Source of the DNA: Oscillospiraceae bacterium
GTDB taxonomy: Bacteria > Bacillota > Clostridia > Oscillospirales > Acutalibacteraceae
Assembly: GCA_015065975.1 (NCBI GenBank)
Contig: SVPG01000007.1
Span: 21,790-85,789 of the forward strand
Direction: 5' to 3'
Length of the DNA: 64,000 nt
Below the pieces are notes generated by a model. That model saw only the letters and a program-made list of their open reading frames with translations. It was not told the DNA's origin and did no database searches. Shown piece by piece: positions 52,718 to 60,779 of the stretch. Numbering within the stretch: position 1 is the stretch's first letter; each line of letters opens with the position of its first letter. A program made the position numbers and the translations under genes.

Positions 52718-53791
52718 TTACTTGCAGACCTCGACTGTCCAGCCGAACTCGTCGGGCAGACGACCCCACTGGATACCTGTGAGTGTATCGTAGAGCTTCT
52801 GAGAAATCTCGCCGATCTCGCCGTTGTTGATGTTCATGACAAGGTCGCCGTACTTGAGCTCGCCGACAGGAGAGATAACTGCAGCAGTTCCCGAACCGAA
52901 CATCTCCTTGAACTTGCCTGCCTTGTACTTCTCGACAACTTCATCAACAGAGAGGAGTCTCTCGGAAACCTTGTAGCCCCAGGAGCGGAGAATCTCGATG
53001 CAGCTTGCACGGGTAACACCGGGAAGTGTTGCGCCGTCAAGCTCGGGAGTGACGATCTCATCGTCAAATACGAAGAATACGTTCATAGCGCCGACTTCTT
53101 CGATATACTTGTGCTCAACACCGTCAAGCCAGAGAACCTGAGAATAATCGAGCTTCTCAGCCTCGTCCTGAGCCTTGAGGCTGGATGCGTAGTTGCCGCC
53201 GGTCTTTGCATAACCTGTACCGCCGCGGACTGCACGGACGAAGCTGTTCTCAACATAAATGCGAACGGGGTTGAGTCCGCCGGGATAATATGCACCCGAG
53301 GGAGCAAGAATTACCATATAGTAGAGCTTCTTTGCGGGATGAACGCCGAGGAAGGGATCTGCCGCAAAGATGAACGGTCTGATATAAAGGCTGGTTCCCT
53401 CACTGTGCGGAACCCAATCCTTCTCGACCTTTATGAGCTCCTTGAGAGCCTCGATGCAATACTCCTCGTCGATGGGAGGAATGCAAAGACGCTCGTTCGA
53501 GCTGTTGAGACGTGCAAAGTTCTTGTCCGGGCGGAAAAGAAGGATGCGGTCATCTGCTGTACGGTATGCCTTGAGTCCTTCGAAAACCTCCTGGCCGTAA
53601 TGGAGAACCATTGCTGCGGGAGAAAGGCTGATCTCACCGTACGGTACGATTCTCGGATCGTGCCAGCCCTGACCCTCATCATATTCCATAATATACATAT
53701 GGTCTGTGAAGGTCTTGCCGAAGCCGAGCTTGGACTCGTCCGCAGGCTTAGCCTTCGGGTTTTCATTTCTGACAAACTTGATTTTTTCCAT
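52718..53791 (-). CDS. ilvE: Branched-chain amino-acid aminotransferase
   Basis: PLP-dependent (fold type IV) transaminase for Leu, Ile and Val. The 357-residue protein is of the long, eukaryote-like type. The PLP lysine is in GGTGYAKTGGNYASSL (Lys near residue 199); VLHYGQEVFEGLKAYR is the N-terminal signature and ALPGVTRASCIEILRSWG-like LPGVTRASCIE is the C-terminal one. AAAGGAATG precedes the ATG by 14 bases, preceded by an ATCCGC-GAAA-GCGGAT hairpin. An excellent promoter lies about 110 bases upstream. Confidence 0.93.
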   Translation of the reverse strand: MEKIKFVRNENPKAKPADESKLGFGKTFTDHMYIMEYDEGQGWHDPRIVPYGEISLSPAAMVLHYGQEVFEGLKAYRTADDRILLFRPDKNFARLNSSNERLCIPPIDEEYCIEALKELIKVEKDWVPHSEGTSLYIRPFIFAADPFLGVHPAKKLYYMVILAPSGAYYPGGLNPVRIYVENSFVRAVRGGTGYAKTGGNYASSLKAQDEAEKLDYSQVLWLDGVEHKYIEEVGAMNVFFVFDDEIVTPELDGATLPGVTRASCIEILRSWGYKVSERLLSVDEVVEKYKAGKFKEMFGSGTAAVISPVGELKYGDLVMNINNGEIGEISQKLYDTLTGIQWGRLPDEFGWTVEVCK

Positions 53792-53899
53792 GCCTTATAA
53801 CATTCCTTTCATATCCGCTTTCGCGGATCTTATTTAAGGAGACAGCGAATAATATTCGATCGTTCGTGTTTCCCAATTTACTGTGCTAAATATTTATTT

Positions 53900-53928
53900 A
53901 TTATAACACCGTTATGCGAATATTTCAA
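53900..53928 (-). promoter_or_regulatory. ilvE promoter
   Basis: Minus strand: -35 TTGAAA (53928-53923), 17-bp spacer, extended -10 TGTTATAAT (TATAAT 53905-53900). It is back to back with a plus-strand -10 (TATAAT at 53945-53950) for the next gene. Confidence 0.72.
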
Positions 53929-53979
53929 GAGTGTATACAGATAATATAATACGACTTATACTTGAAGGAGCTTCGAGAT

Positions 53980-54375
53980 ATGATAGTGACTGCACTGTTT
54001 TCAGATTATGATCTTGCAGAATCGGCGGCACACAACGTGCGCGAGCATCTGCCCCGTGTCGTATGCCGAACGCGATGCGAGGAAAATATCTCAGCCCGCG
54101 AAACCGACTGGCACGTCACGGACATCACCTTTTCAGACAGGACAGTGTCCGATCTGTTTCTTATCCAGTCGGCACTTTTCACGGGCAGTGCCGAAGAACT
54201 CAGAGAACCCGATGACAGCAAAGAAAACGCCATGCTCGCCTCGGGCAGCATCGCACCCTTCGGATCACGGGCAGTTGTCATTGCCAAAGGCTCAAAAGCC
54301 GACGTCGATATCGCCGCAAACATTCTCAGAGGCAGCGGCGGCGAAACGGTCAAGATTTACGGTGAGCAGCAATGA
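53980..54375 (+). CDS. Uncharacterised small cytoplasmic protein
   Basis: A 131-residue protein not recognised. It begins MIVTALFSDYDLAESAA, a beta-strand/helix start reminiscent of ferredoxin-like stress proteins, and ends with ADVDIAANILRGSGGE. Two cysteines lie in VVCRTRCEEN. No membrane segment or catalytic motif. AGGAG is 9 bases before the ATG at 53980; a TTG six codons earlier overlaps that site. It overlaps the following tiny membrane-peptide gene by ATGA, so the two are a translational unit. Confidence 0.65.
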   Translation: MIVTALFSDYDLAESAAHNVREHLPRVVCRTRCEENISARETDWHVTDITFSDRTVSDLFLIQSALFTGSAEELREPDDSKENAMLASGSIAPFGSRAVVIAKGSKADVDIAANILRGSGGETVKIYGEQQ

Positions 54376-54461
54376 ATCCTTTGAGTCTGATAATGGTATG
54401 CGCCGCGGTCGTCTGTCTTCTTTTCGCCGTCGTGAGCGCTATGTCCGCCGCAAAAAATTAA
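54372..54461 (+). CDS. 29-residue predicted membrane peptide
   Basis: ATG at 54372 overlaps the TGA of the preceding gene (ATGA) and the frame ends at TAA 54459-54461, right at the start of the terminator stem. The peptide starts MNPLSLIMV, continues with a single hydrophobic stretch (CAAVVCLLFAVVSAM) and ends SAAKN. Coupled translation and the exact fit between gene and terminator argue that it is real. Function unknown; two cysteines lie in the helix. Confidence 0.55.
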   Translation: MNPLSLIMVCAAVVCLLFAVVSAMSAAKN

Positions 54462-54493
54462 GCGCCCTGCACATCAATGCAGGGCGCTGTAAT
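54461..54493 (+). terminator. Terminator after the membrane peptide
   Basis: Perfect 11-bp stem (54461-54471 with 54478-54488, AGCGCCCTGCA/TGCAGGGCGCT), six-base loop, then GTAATTTTAAT. Confidence 0.85.
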
Positions 54494-54514
54494 TTTAATC
54501 TTCAGATTTAAGGA

Positions 54515-55039
54515 TTAAAGATCCTCGATGCTCTCGAGAACGGAGTCAACGAGCTCCTGACGCATGGTGTCATAATCCTCATCGCTGAGCTCCATGCCGT
54601 AATCAGCATACATATCAGCAACGTAATCCATAGCAAGATCGATGTACTCATCGAAGGTGTAGTAGTCAGAGGGAACCTCAGACATCTTGATGGAGGTGTA
54701 AACAGCATCATCACCAAAGAAGGACTCTTTGCTGTCCTCGATGGTCTTCTTCTCGCCAAGGATATCATAAGTGACGGAGATGCCGCCGTTGATTTCCTCA
54801 TAGGTGCCTTCCATGCCGATGTAAGCGCCGCCCTCTTCGAAGAAGGTGTCGTCCTCTACATAGATGATCTGAACGCAGGTGCCGTCCTCGTCAAAGGTAG
54901 CATACTGCTCTTCAGTATCGGAGAGGGACCATGCGCCGACATAAGACTCTTCTGCAGAGTCACAACCGGTCATGATTGCGAACAGGGAGAGTGCCATGAT
55001 TGCTGCCATGAAAATTGCGATGAGTTTCTTTGCTTTCAT
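54515..55039 (-). CDS. Acidic lipoprotein of unknown function
   Basis: A 174-residue predicted lipoprotein: signal peptide with lipobox MTGC (Cys26), then a strongly acidic (Asp/Glu) soluble domain beginning with SYVGAWSLSDTEEQYATF, a pattern like small lipocalin/DUF-type extracytoplasmic domains of Clostridia. The C-terminal ~50 residues are helical and acidic. No catalytic motif is seen. AAAGGAATG is 6-7 bases before the ATG. It is monocistronic, convergent with the previous unit. Confidence 0.75.
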   Translation of the reverse strand: MKAKKLIAIFMAAIMALSLFAIMTGCDSAEESYVGAWSLSDTEEQYATFDEDGTCVQIIYVEDDTFFEEGGAYIGMEGTYEEINGGISVTYDILGEKKTIEDSKESFFGDDAVYTSIKMSEVPSDYYTFDEYIDLAMDYVADMYADYGMELSDEDYDTMRQELVDSVLESIEDL

Positions 55040-55462
55040 TGGTAAATCATTCCTTTCCTATTTTGACAGTAAAATTCCTCTACTGCCGAATTTGTATTCA
55101 TTCTATCACACAACTTTTCTATTTGCAATACATATTTTTGCAAAATAATCAATTTCTCAAAAAATTTTAAACGTTTGCTCTCACTATTCGTTTTTTATTG
55201 CAAAAAGAATGCACATTACCCCAAAGTTGATAAACAGTTGTTTACTATATACAACGGGTAATCGTAAAATGGTCTTTTGTTTTGTAATTTATTGAGAAAG
55301 TAGTATAAAAATAAACAAAATGTTATAAAATACCTCACATCGTGTTGAAACATAAAATATTTTATGATATACTTTATACACTCGTTTTAGAAATTTTTGG
55401 ATGTACGGTGTCATGACTCACCTAATTGATATCGTGCTCCTTCAGAAAGGAATGGTATCATC
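55040..55462. other. AT-rich intergenic region before the hendecad-repeat gene
   Basis: 423 bp without a gene, much richer in A/T than the rest of the window. It holds the promoter region of the upstream lipoprotein (left) and of the hendecad gene (right; separate entry). ACAGTTGTTTACTATATACAAC near 55230 contains a short inverted repeat. No DnaA boxes, tRNA or conserved RNA pattern recognised. Confidence 0.5.
55345..55373 (+). promoter_or_regulatory. Promoter of the hendecad-repeat gene
   Basis: -35 TTGAAA (55345-55350), 17-bp spacer, extended -10 TGATATACT (TATACT 55368-55373). Leader of about 80 bases with AGAAAGG before the ATG. Confidence 0.72.
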
Positions 55463-56119
55463 ATGGAAGAACTCGAAAAGGAAGTTATCGTTGAAGAGAC
55501 CGCTGAGGCTGCTGTAGAAGCTGCTGAGGAAGCTGTCGTCGAAGAAGTCGCTGCTGAGGCAGAGGCTGTCGTAGAAGAGGCTGCTGAAGAGGCTGAGGCT
55601 GTTGTCGAAGAGGCCGCCGAAGAGGCTGAGGCTGCTGTCGAAGAGGCTGCTGAAGAGGCTGAGGCTGTTGTCGAAGAGACCGCTGAAGAGGCTGAGGCTG
55701 CTGTCGAAGAGACTGCTGAAGAGGCTGAGGCTGTTGTCGAAGAGGCTGCTGAAGAGGCTGAGGCTGTTGTCGAAGAGGCTGCTGAAGAGGCTGAGGCTGT
55801 TGTCGAAGAGACCGCTGAAGAGGCTGAGGCTGTTGTCGAAGAGACCGCTGAGGAGGCTGAGGCTGTTGTCGAAGAGACCGCTGAAGAGGCTGAGGCTGTT
55901 GTCGAGGAGGCTGCTGAGGAAGCTGTCGAGGAGACCGCTGAGGAGTGCTGCTGCGAAGAGTGTGCCAAGAAGAAGGGCAAGGGCGGACTTGTTGCTCTTA
56001 TCATCATCCTTGTTCTTGCTGCTGCAATCGCTGCCGGTTACTTCTTTGTTCCCCAGGTAAAGGGCGTTTGCGACACCGCTATCGATTGGGTTGTCAATTT
56101 CTTTAACAATCTGTTCTAA
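55463..56119 (+). CDS. Glu/Ala hendecad-repeat tail-anchored protein
   Basis: A 218-residue protein in three parts. Residues 25-145 are eleven 11-residue repeats of the type VVEEAAEEAEA with Ala/Thr changes, predicted as a long, highly acidic right-handed coiled coil; the first 24 residues are a degenerate version. Residues ~162-167 form a cluster CCCEEC, followed by a basic KKKGKG and a hydrophobic helix (~175-197) and a short amphipathic end (CDTAIDWVVNFFNNLF). There is no signal peptide, so the acidic rod is probably cytoplasmic and membrane-tethered at its C-terminus. Function unknown. Confidence 0.75.
   Translation: MEELEKEVIVEETAEAAVEAAEEAVVEEVAAEAEAVVEEAAEEAEAVVEEAAEEAEAAVEEAAEEAEAVVEETAEEAEAAVEETAEEAEAVVEEAAEEAEAVVEEAAEEAEAVVEETAEEAEAVVEETAEEAEAVVEETAEEAEAVVEEAAEEAVEETAEECCCEECAKKKGKGGLVALIIILVLAAAIAAGYFFVPQVKGVCDTAIDWVVNFFNNLF
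55535..55897 (+). repeat. Eleven 33-bp tandem repeats
   Basis: Consecutive 33-bp units encoding VVEE[A/T]AEEAEA. Many units are nearly identical in DNA (GTTGTCGAAGAG...GCTGAAGAGGCTGAGGCT), indicating slippage or unequal exchange. Copy number is likely to vary between strains. Confidence 0.9.
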
Positions 56120-56138
56120 TTAAACATACGATCAGGAT

Positions 56139-56173
56139 AAATGCGGCGGAGAAATATCTCCGCCGCATTTTTT
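56139..56173 (+). terminator. Terminator of the hendecad gene
   Basis: Perfect 14-bp stem (56139-56152 with 56157-56170) with loop AATA and T-run. Confidence 0.92.
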
Positions 56174-56195
56174 ATTATCATCACCAATTTGCCAC

Positions 56196-56224
56196 TTTCA
56201 ATCACAGTACTGATATGATAGAAT
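56196..56224 (+). promoter_or_regulatory. Promoter of the MoxR operon
   Basis: -35 TTTCAA (56196-56201), 17-bp spacer, extended -10 TGATAGAAT (TAGAAT 56219-56224). Confidence 0.5.
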
Positions 56225-56259
56225 TATATTTGATACCATACTGAAAAGAGGTAGGCTTT

Positions 56260-57189
56260 ATGAACCTTTCAGGAAATATCATAACCGAGGTCAAAAAGGT
56301 CATTTCGGGCAAGGAGCGCGTGCTCTGGTGGATACTCACAGCGATACTTGCCCGAGGTCACATACTTATCGAAGATATCCCCGGTGTCGGAAAAACAACT
56401 ATCGCTCTCGCTTTCTCAAAGGCGCTCGGACTCGATTACGGAAGGGTGCAGTTTACTCCCGATGTTCTCCCCTCCGATATAACGGGTTACACATTATACA
56501 ACAAGGACACAGGAGCTATGACTTATCAGTCGGGCGCGATACTGTGCAATCTTTTTCTGGCTGACGAGCTCAACAGGGCGACCAGCAGAACCCAGTCGGC
56601 TCTGCTCGAGGCGATGGAGGAAGGTCAGGTCACGGTCGACGGCACAAGCCATCAGATACCAAAGCCTTTCACGGTTATCGCAACTCAGAATCCGACAGGA
56701 GCATCGGGCACCTCCCTTCTCCCCGACTCTCAGCTCGACCGTTTTTCCGTCCGTCTTTCCATCGGATATCCTTCACCGAAAAGCGAGCGCGCGATGGTTC
56801 TCAACCGCCAGTCGGGCGACCCTCTTAAAAGTGTAAAACAGATCACCTCAAAATCCCAGCTCATCAGTATGCAGAGCGATTGCGACTCGGTCTTCGTCAA
56901 GGACGAAATAGTCGATTACATCGTTGAACTCATCGGTAAGACGAGAAACAATTCGATGATATTGCGAGGTGCAAGTCCTCGAACCACACTTTCAATAACC
57001 GCTCTTTCAAAAGCCATGGCATACATAAACGGTCGTGACTATGTCATTCCCGATGATGTCGGTGCGGTTTTCTGCGACGCTGTCGAGCATCGTATTCTGC
57101 TCGCTCCGTCCGCCGAGGCCAAAGGCATAAGCGGTTCATCCATTCTCGAAAAGATACTCGATTCGGTCAAGGCTCCGAGCATCACCTGA
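56260..57189 (+). CDS. MoxR-family AAA+ ATPase
   Basis: A 309-residue AAA+ chaperone-type ATPase. Walker A is IEDIPGVGKTTIALAFSKAL, Walker B LFLADELNRATSRTQSALLEAMEE, and sensor 1 is IATQNPTG; the lid domain carries PRTTLSITALSKAMA. It belongs to the MoxR subfamily found with DUF58 and transglutaminase-like genes, exactly the arrangement here. Such units are thought to mature or assemble envelope proteins, but the client in this organism is unknown. First gene of the operon. Confidence 0.93.
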   Translation: MNLSGNIITEVKKVISGKERVLWWILTAILARGHILIEDIPGVGKTTIALAFSKALGLDYGRVQFTPDVLPSDITGYTLYNKDTGAMTYQSGAILCNLFLADELNRATSRTQSALLEAMEEGQVTVDGTSHQIPKPFTVIATQNPTGASGTSLLPDSQLDRFSVRLSIGYPSPKSERAMVLNRQSGDPLKSVKQITSKSQLISMQSDCDSVFVKDEIVDYIVELIGKTRNNSMILRGASPRTTLSITALSKAMAYINGRDYVIPDDVGAVFCDAVEHRILLAPSAEAKGISGSSILEKILDSVKAPSIT

Positions 57190-57224
57190 CACCGCCGCCG
57201 TCGAGCGCGAAAGGAACAGCAATC

Positions 57225-58193
57225 ATGGCAAAAAACCGTATCCTTTATTCCGCGTGGCTTGTTTTCTGCATCATATTCTTTGTTTTTTATATCGGTCCGT
57301 CCGCATGGATTATCCTCGTAATATCGCTCGCTCTGCCGCTTATATCACTCGCTTTTTCGATCCCCGCAAAAAAGTATATCGTCATTGAGATGTCGGCTCC
57401 CGGACGAGCCATACGCGGAAGGGACAGCGAGATACGCATCTGTGCAAAATACAGCGGGACCGTCGTCTGTCCGCGAATATACGCACGCATCTCGCTCGGA
57501 AGTCTGCGAGGTCAGGGACAGACCGCAAAGGCCACCCTCTACCCGAACATACCTCTTGATATACCGCTCAAAACGGTTCACTGCGGTATACTCACCTGCA
57601 CGGCTCAGAACATCGGAATTTACGATCATCTCGGTCTGTTCAGGATTCCCCTGAAAACAACGATCAGCACCACGGCTGTTATTGCGCCGATTCCGACCGC
57701 TCCCCGACCGCTTCCCGACATCTCAAATTTTTCTGCCGTATCATACCGACCGAAATACGGCGGCGGATTTTCAGAGATATACGAGCTTCGCGACTACCGC
57801 GCAGGAGATTCTCTGAGAGATATCCACTGGAAACTCTCGGTAAAATCGGACAATCTCATAATAAGAGAGGCTCAGATTCCCGACCGCGAGCTTGCCGTCG
57901 TCACAATCGATATAATGCATTCGGGCGATATGTACGACAGTGCGCTCGACAGGCTTGCGTGGACAAGTGACTATCTTCTCGAGCATACTATTCCTCACGA
58001 TGTTCGCTGGCTCGACCCGCAGAGCCATGCAGTCTGCTCCTTCAGCGTCTCATCTCGCGAGGATATTTCAGCGCTTTTCCGCGTCCTTCTGCCGATAAAA
58101 GCGACCGATAACACCCCTTCAATCCGCGAGATGCCTTTTTCAGGCTGGCGATATCATGTCGAACCCGACTATGAAAAGGAGGGTTCAAGATGA
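57225..58193 (+). CDS. DUF58 (vWA-like) membrane protein
   Basis: A 322-residue protein with two N-terminal membrane helices (~8-24 and ~25-45) and a C-terminal vWA-like DUF58 domain. The family signature is LRDYRAGDSLRDIHWKLS (~residues 187-204), followed by NLIIREAQ and ELAVVTIDIM. Proteins of this type are the partners of MoxR ATPases. SD AAAGGAAC precedes the ATG; its 3' end overlaps the next gene by ATGA. Confidence 0.9.
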   Translation: MAKNRILYSAWLVFCIIFFVFYIGPSAWIILVISLALPLISLAFSIPAKKYIVIEMSAPGRAIRGRDSEIRICAKYSGTVVCPRIYARISLGSLRGQGQTAKATLYPNIPLDIPLKTVHCGILTCTAQNIGIYDHLGLFRIPLKTTISTTAVIAPIPTAPRPLPDISNFSAVSYRPKYGGGFSEIYELRDYRAGDSLRDIHWKLSVKSDNLIIREAQIPDRELAVVTIDIMHSGDMYDSALDRLAWTSDYLLEHTIPHDVRWLDPQSHAVCSFSVSSREDISALFRVLLPIKATDNTPSIREMPFSGWRYHVEPDYEKEGSR

Positions 58194-60409
58194 AGCTCAG
58201 ATCAGCGTTCGATCGGCTTGTGAAAAAGCTCCCGTTTGCCGACAAGCTCGGCGGGCATCTGCCTTTTATAACGGGATTTCTTCTGCTTTTTTCTTGCGTT
58301 ATCTCGATCGTATATATATTCATTTCGTCCTTTTCCTTCAAGGTAACACACATAGCCGTCATCGGCGTCATCGCCGTGTTCTCGCTCTTTTTCGCTTTCT
58401 GCACATACCTTAGAAAACACAGACGGCTGATATACATTTGCTATACCGCTGTGCTCCTGATTATATCCTTTTGCTTCACAAAGACTCTTGCCGACAGCAC
58501 ACTTGCGGCAATAAACGGCATCACATCAGTAACAGATTTCTTTGACGCAAATATTCCTATTTCGAGAACAGGCGATGCAACCTTCTTTATTACTGTGCTC
58601 GCCCTGATTTTGTGCTGTGTATTCTCTTTTGTTATTTTCGAACGATGCTCAATTGTTTTCGCCGCTGCCGCAGTCGCTCCTGTCTTTATCCTGAGTTATT
58701 GGCTGAGCGGACCTGCAATGTGGTGCGAGTTTATCATGCTGGGCTCGATAGCGACACTTATTCTGACACATCCGACCCGAAAGGTAAATATCGGAAACGG
58801 CGCAAAACTGACTGTGCAGCTTGCCATACCCATCTCGCTTCTTCTGATTCTGATGGCTGCGCTGTGGCCTTATTCGTCATATTCATGGGATTCATGGAAC
58901 AAATATCCATACAAGCTCAGAACCGACATAATGAACGCCGTAGAAAACCTGTTTTCAAACGATGTTTATTATGAGAGCTATGGTCAATCCCATGACGATT
59001 ATTGGGTGGATATGTCATCGATCGGTCCTCTCACACCAAGCTACAACGAGGTCATGAGGGTACGCTCCTCAGAGAACAAGTCGTTCTATCTGCGCGCAAA
59101 GGCGTACTCACTTTACAGCGACGACTGCTGGATTGCCTGCGACGAGGATTCCCTGACCGATCTCAACTTCATGCCTCAGAACAGCCAATATTACTCGAAC
59201 TATAAATTCATCGAAATAGAGACAAAAGAACCTCTCGAGCTGATTTATACTCCGTATTATGCGCTCGAATCTTCGGCACCGACCGAGATGTACGGTGATT
59301 CTTACCTTGCGAACACCAATTATCTCACATCGTATACAATAAAATACACTTCCTCTCTGCGGCACAAAATATACGATCCCGATTACATTGAATTTATCGA
59401 ATGGAACGCAACATATCTGCCGCCCGAGCTTTCACAGCAGCTTTATGAAATAGCTGAGGAGGCGGGCATAACCGAACTCCCCCCGCACGATATCCCGAAT
59501 GCTGTGTGTGAATTTGTAAGAAACTCGGCGGAGTATGACCTCAACGCACCTGTCACACCCGAAGGCAAAAACTCCATCATCTGGTTCCTCACCGAAAGCC
59601 GTCGCGGCTACTGTATGCATTACGCATCGGCCTGTGCAGCAATGCTGCGGGCACTCGGTATTCCCGCGCGTTTTGTCGTCGGTTACTATGTGCATTACGA
59701 CACGGCGGGTGAATGGACGGTCGTTGAAGAACGCCAGTCGCACGCATGGACGGAGTATTATGACACGGTAAATCTCGGATGGGGCTGGACACCTCTCGAG
59801 CCGACAGGGTGCACACCCGGCGGCAGGGAAAGCAGTGACGACGAAAAGAAGGACGAGCAGGTATCTCAGTCAGACACATCACCTTCCGTCACGGAATCTG
59901 CCACGACCACACCGACCGCAACAACGACAACAGCATTTATAAATGCTCAGCCGAGCGGCGTGCCGAGAACGGGAACGATAGTCCTATCTTCGACAGATGT
60001 ATCCGAAAGCGACGTCTCGTCATCAGACACCGCGCCGTCTCCACCGAGGGAAAATACCGCTTACGCAATCATCATCGGCATATCTCTTCCGCTGCTTGCG
60101 CTTCTCGGACTGTTCCTTGCCCGTCAGGCTGTTTTGATAAAACGCGATCAGTCTTTCAGCCGCGGCAGTTCAAACGACCGTGCAATCGCCTTATGGGGAT
60201 ACAGTCTCAGGCTTTGCAGGGCTCTCGGGAAAGAGCCTGATGAAACTTTGCTCGATATCGCACTCAAGGCAAAATTCAGCCGACATCAGCTCAACGACGA
60301 GGAGCTCGGTCAGCTTGTCGGATATCGCGACACGCTTCTCAAAGAGCTTATCGACTCAGACTCTCCGATAAAAAAACTCATTCACAGATACCTCGATTTT
60401 CTTTATTGA
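58190..60409 (+). CDS. Polytopic transglutaminase-like membrane protein (TgpA type)
   Basis: 739 residues: six or so N-terminal membrane helices (~25-235), an extracytoplasmic region, a transglutaminase-like domain and a final membrane helix (~625-647) with a ~90-residue cytoplasmic end. The catalytic triad is Cys in RRGYCMHYASACAAMLRALG, His in ERQSHAWTEYY and Asp/Glu nearby in WGWTPLEPTG-type context. A low-complexity Ser/Thr linker separates it from the last helix. It matches TgpA/DUF3488 architecture and completes the MoxR-DUF58-TgpA set. The substrate is unknown; start overlaps DUF58 by four bases. Confidence 0.88.
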   Translation: MKLRSAFDRLVKKLPFADKLGGHLPFITGFLLLFSCVISIVYIFISSFSFKVTHIAVIGVIAVFSLFFAFCTYLRKHRRLIYICYTAVLLIISFCFTKTLADSTLAAINGITSVTDFFDANIPISRTGDATFFITVLALILCCVFSFVIFERCSIVFAAAAVAPVFILSYWLSGPAMWCEFIMLGSIATLILTHPTRKVNIGNGAKLTVQLAIPISLLLILMAALWPYSSYSWDSWNKYPYKLRTDIMNAVENLFSNDVYYESYGQSHDDYWVDMSSIGPLTPSYNEVMRVRSSENKSFYLRAKAYSLYSDDCWIACDEDSLTDLNFMPQNSQYYSNYKFIEIETKEPLELIYTPYYALESSAPTEMYGDSYLANTNYLTSYTIKYTSSLRHKIYDPDYIEFIEWNATYLPPELSQQLYEIAEEAGITELPPHDIPNAVCEFVRNSAEYDLNAPVTPEGKNSIIWFLTESRRGYCMHYASACAAMLRALGIPARFVVGYYVHYDTAGEWTVVEERQSHAWTEYYDTVNLGWGWTPLEPTGCTPGGRESSDDEKKDEQVSQSDTSPSVTESATTTPTATTTTAFINAQPSGVPRTGTIVLSSTDVSESDVSSSDTAPSPPRENTAYAIIIGISLPLLALLGLFLARQAVLIKRDQSFSRGSSNDRAIALWGYSLRLCRALGKEPDETLLDIALKAKFSRHQLNDEELGQLVGYRDTLLKELIDSDSPIKKLIHRYLDFLY

Positions 60410-60446
60410 AAGCGGCGTTTCGGGCGCCTCTACAAGTTTTAATACG

Positions 60447-60510
60447 AAACAGTCATTCTCTACTTTTTGAAATTTTATCAAAAAAGTACGGGTTTGGCTG
60501 TTTTATTTTT
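60447..60510 (+). terminator. Terminator of the MoxR operon
   Basis: Outer stem AAACAG/CTGTTT (60447-60452 with 60498-60503) around an inner 10-bp stem with one bulge (60461-60470 with 60478-60488), followed by TTTTATTTTT (60501-60510). Confidence 0.6.
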
Positions 60511-60615
60511 GCTCCAAAAATGGCGTAATACCGCCATTTCTACTCACAGTAGAGTCTATTCTTGTTTTCCTACTGCCGCAAAAACAGCAATAGATTTTTA
60601 ATTCTTGACAGTAGC

Positions 60616-60644
60616 GTGACTTTTTGCCCGGGGCGTTATATAAT
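60616..60644 (+). promoter_or_regulatory. Promoter of degV
   Basis: -10 TATAAT (60639-60644) with GTGACT 17 bp upstream (60616-60621). A perfect TTGACA lies at 60605-60610 but too far from the -10. Confidence 0.45.
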
Positions 60645-60779
60645 AAACGCAGTCAAAGGGGCAGACGGAAATATTTACCCCCGTAAAACTGCCTTCATCC
60701 GCTGCGTTATTTCAAAAGCAGAATCAAATCGGAATAAACACGCAGGCGATAAACAATAATACAAAAGGAGACAATTATT

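Larger units (their letters stand above)
60410..60779. other. Structured intergenic region before degV
   Basis: 370 bp with no convincing gene. From left: a composite stem with T-run (separate terminator entry), a hairpin AAATGGCG/CGCCATTT (60518-60525 with 60532-60539), a CAGTAG/CTACTG pairing across 60547-60575, then the degV promoter. A 65-codon frame at 60562-60759 has no ribosome site and no coding look. Confidence 0.5.

Noticed and set aside
55040..55344. Replication origin in the AT-rich spacer
   Set aside because: No DnaA boxes (TTATCCACA-like) or associated dnaA/dnaN genes; AT content alone is insufficient.
55535..55897. CRISPR array (regular 33-bp units)
   Set aside because: The units are contiguous without spacers, stay in frame and encode an 11-residue protein repeat.
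55411..56007. A Ser/Ala repeat protein on the minus strand
   Set aside because: It is the complement of the hendecad repeats; the plus-strand frame has promoter, ribosome site, membrane helix and terminator.
60562..60759. A 65-codon gene before degV
   Set aside because: No ribosome site, atypical composition, overlaps the degV promoter.
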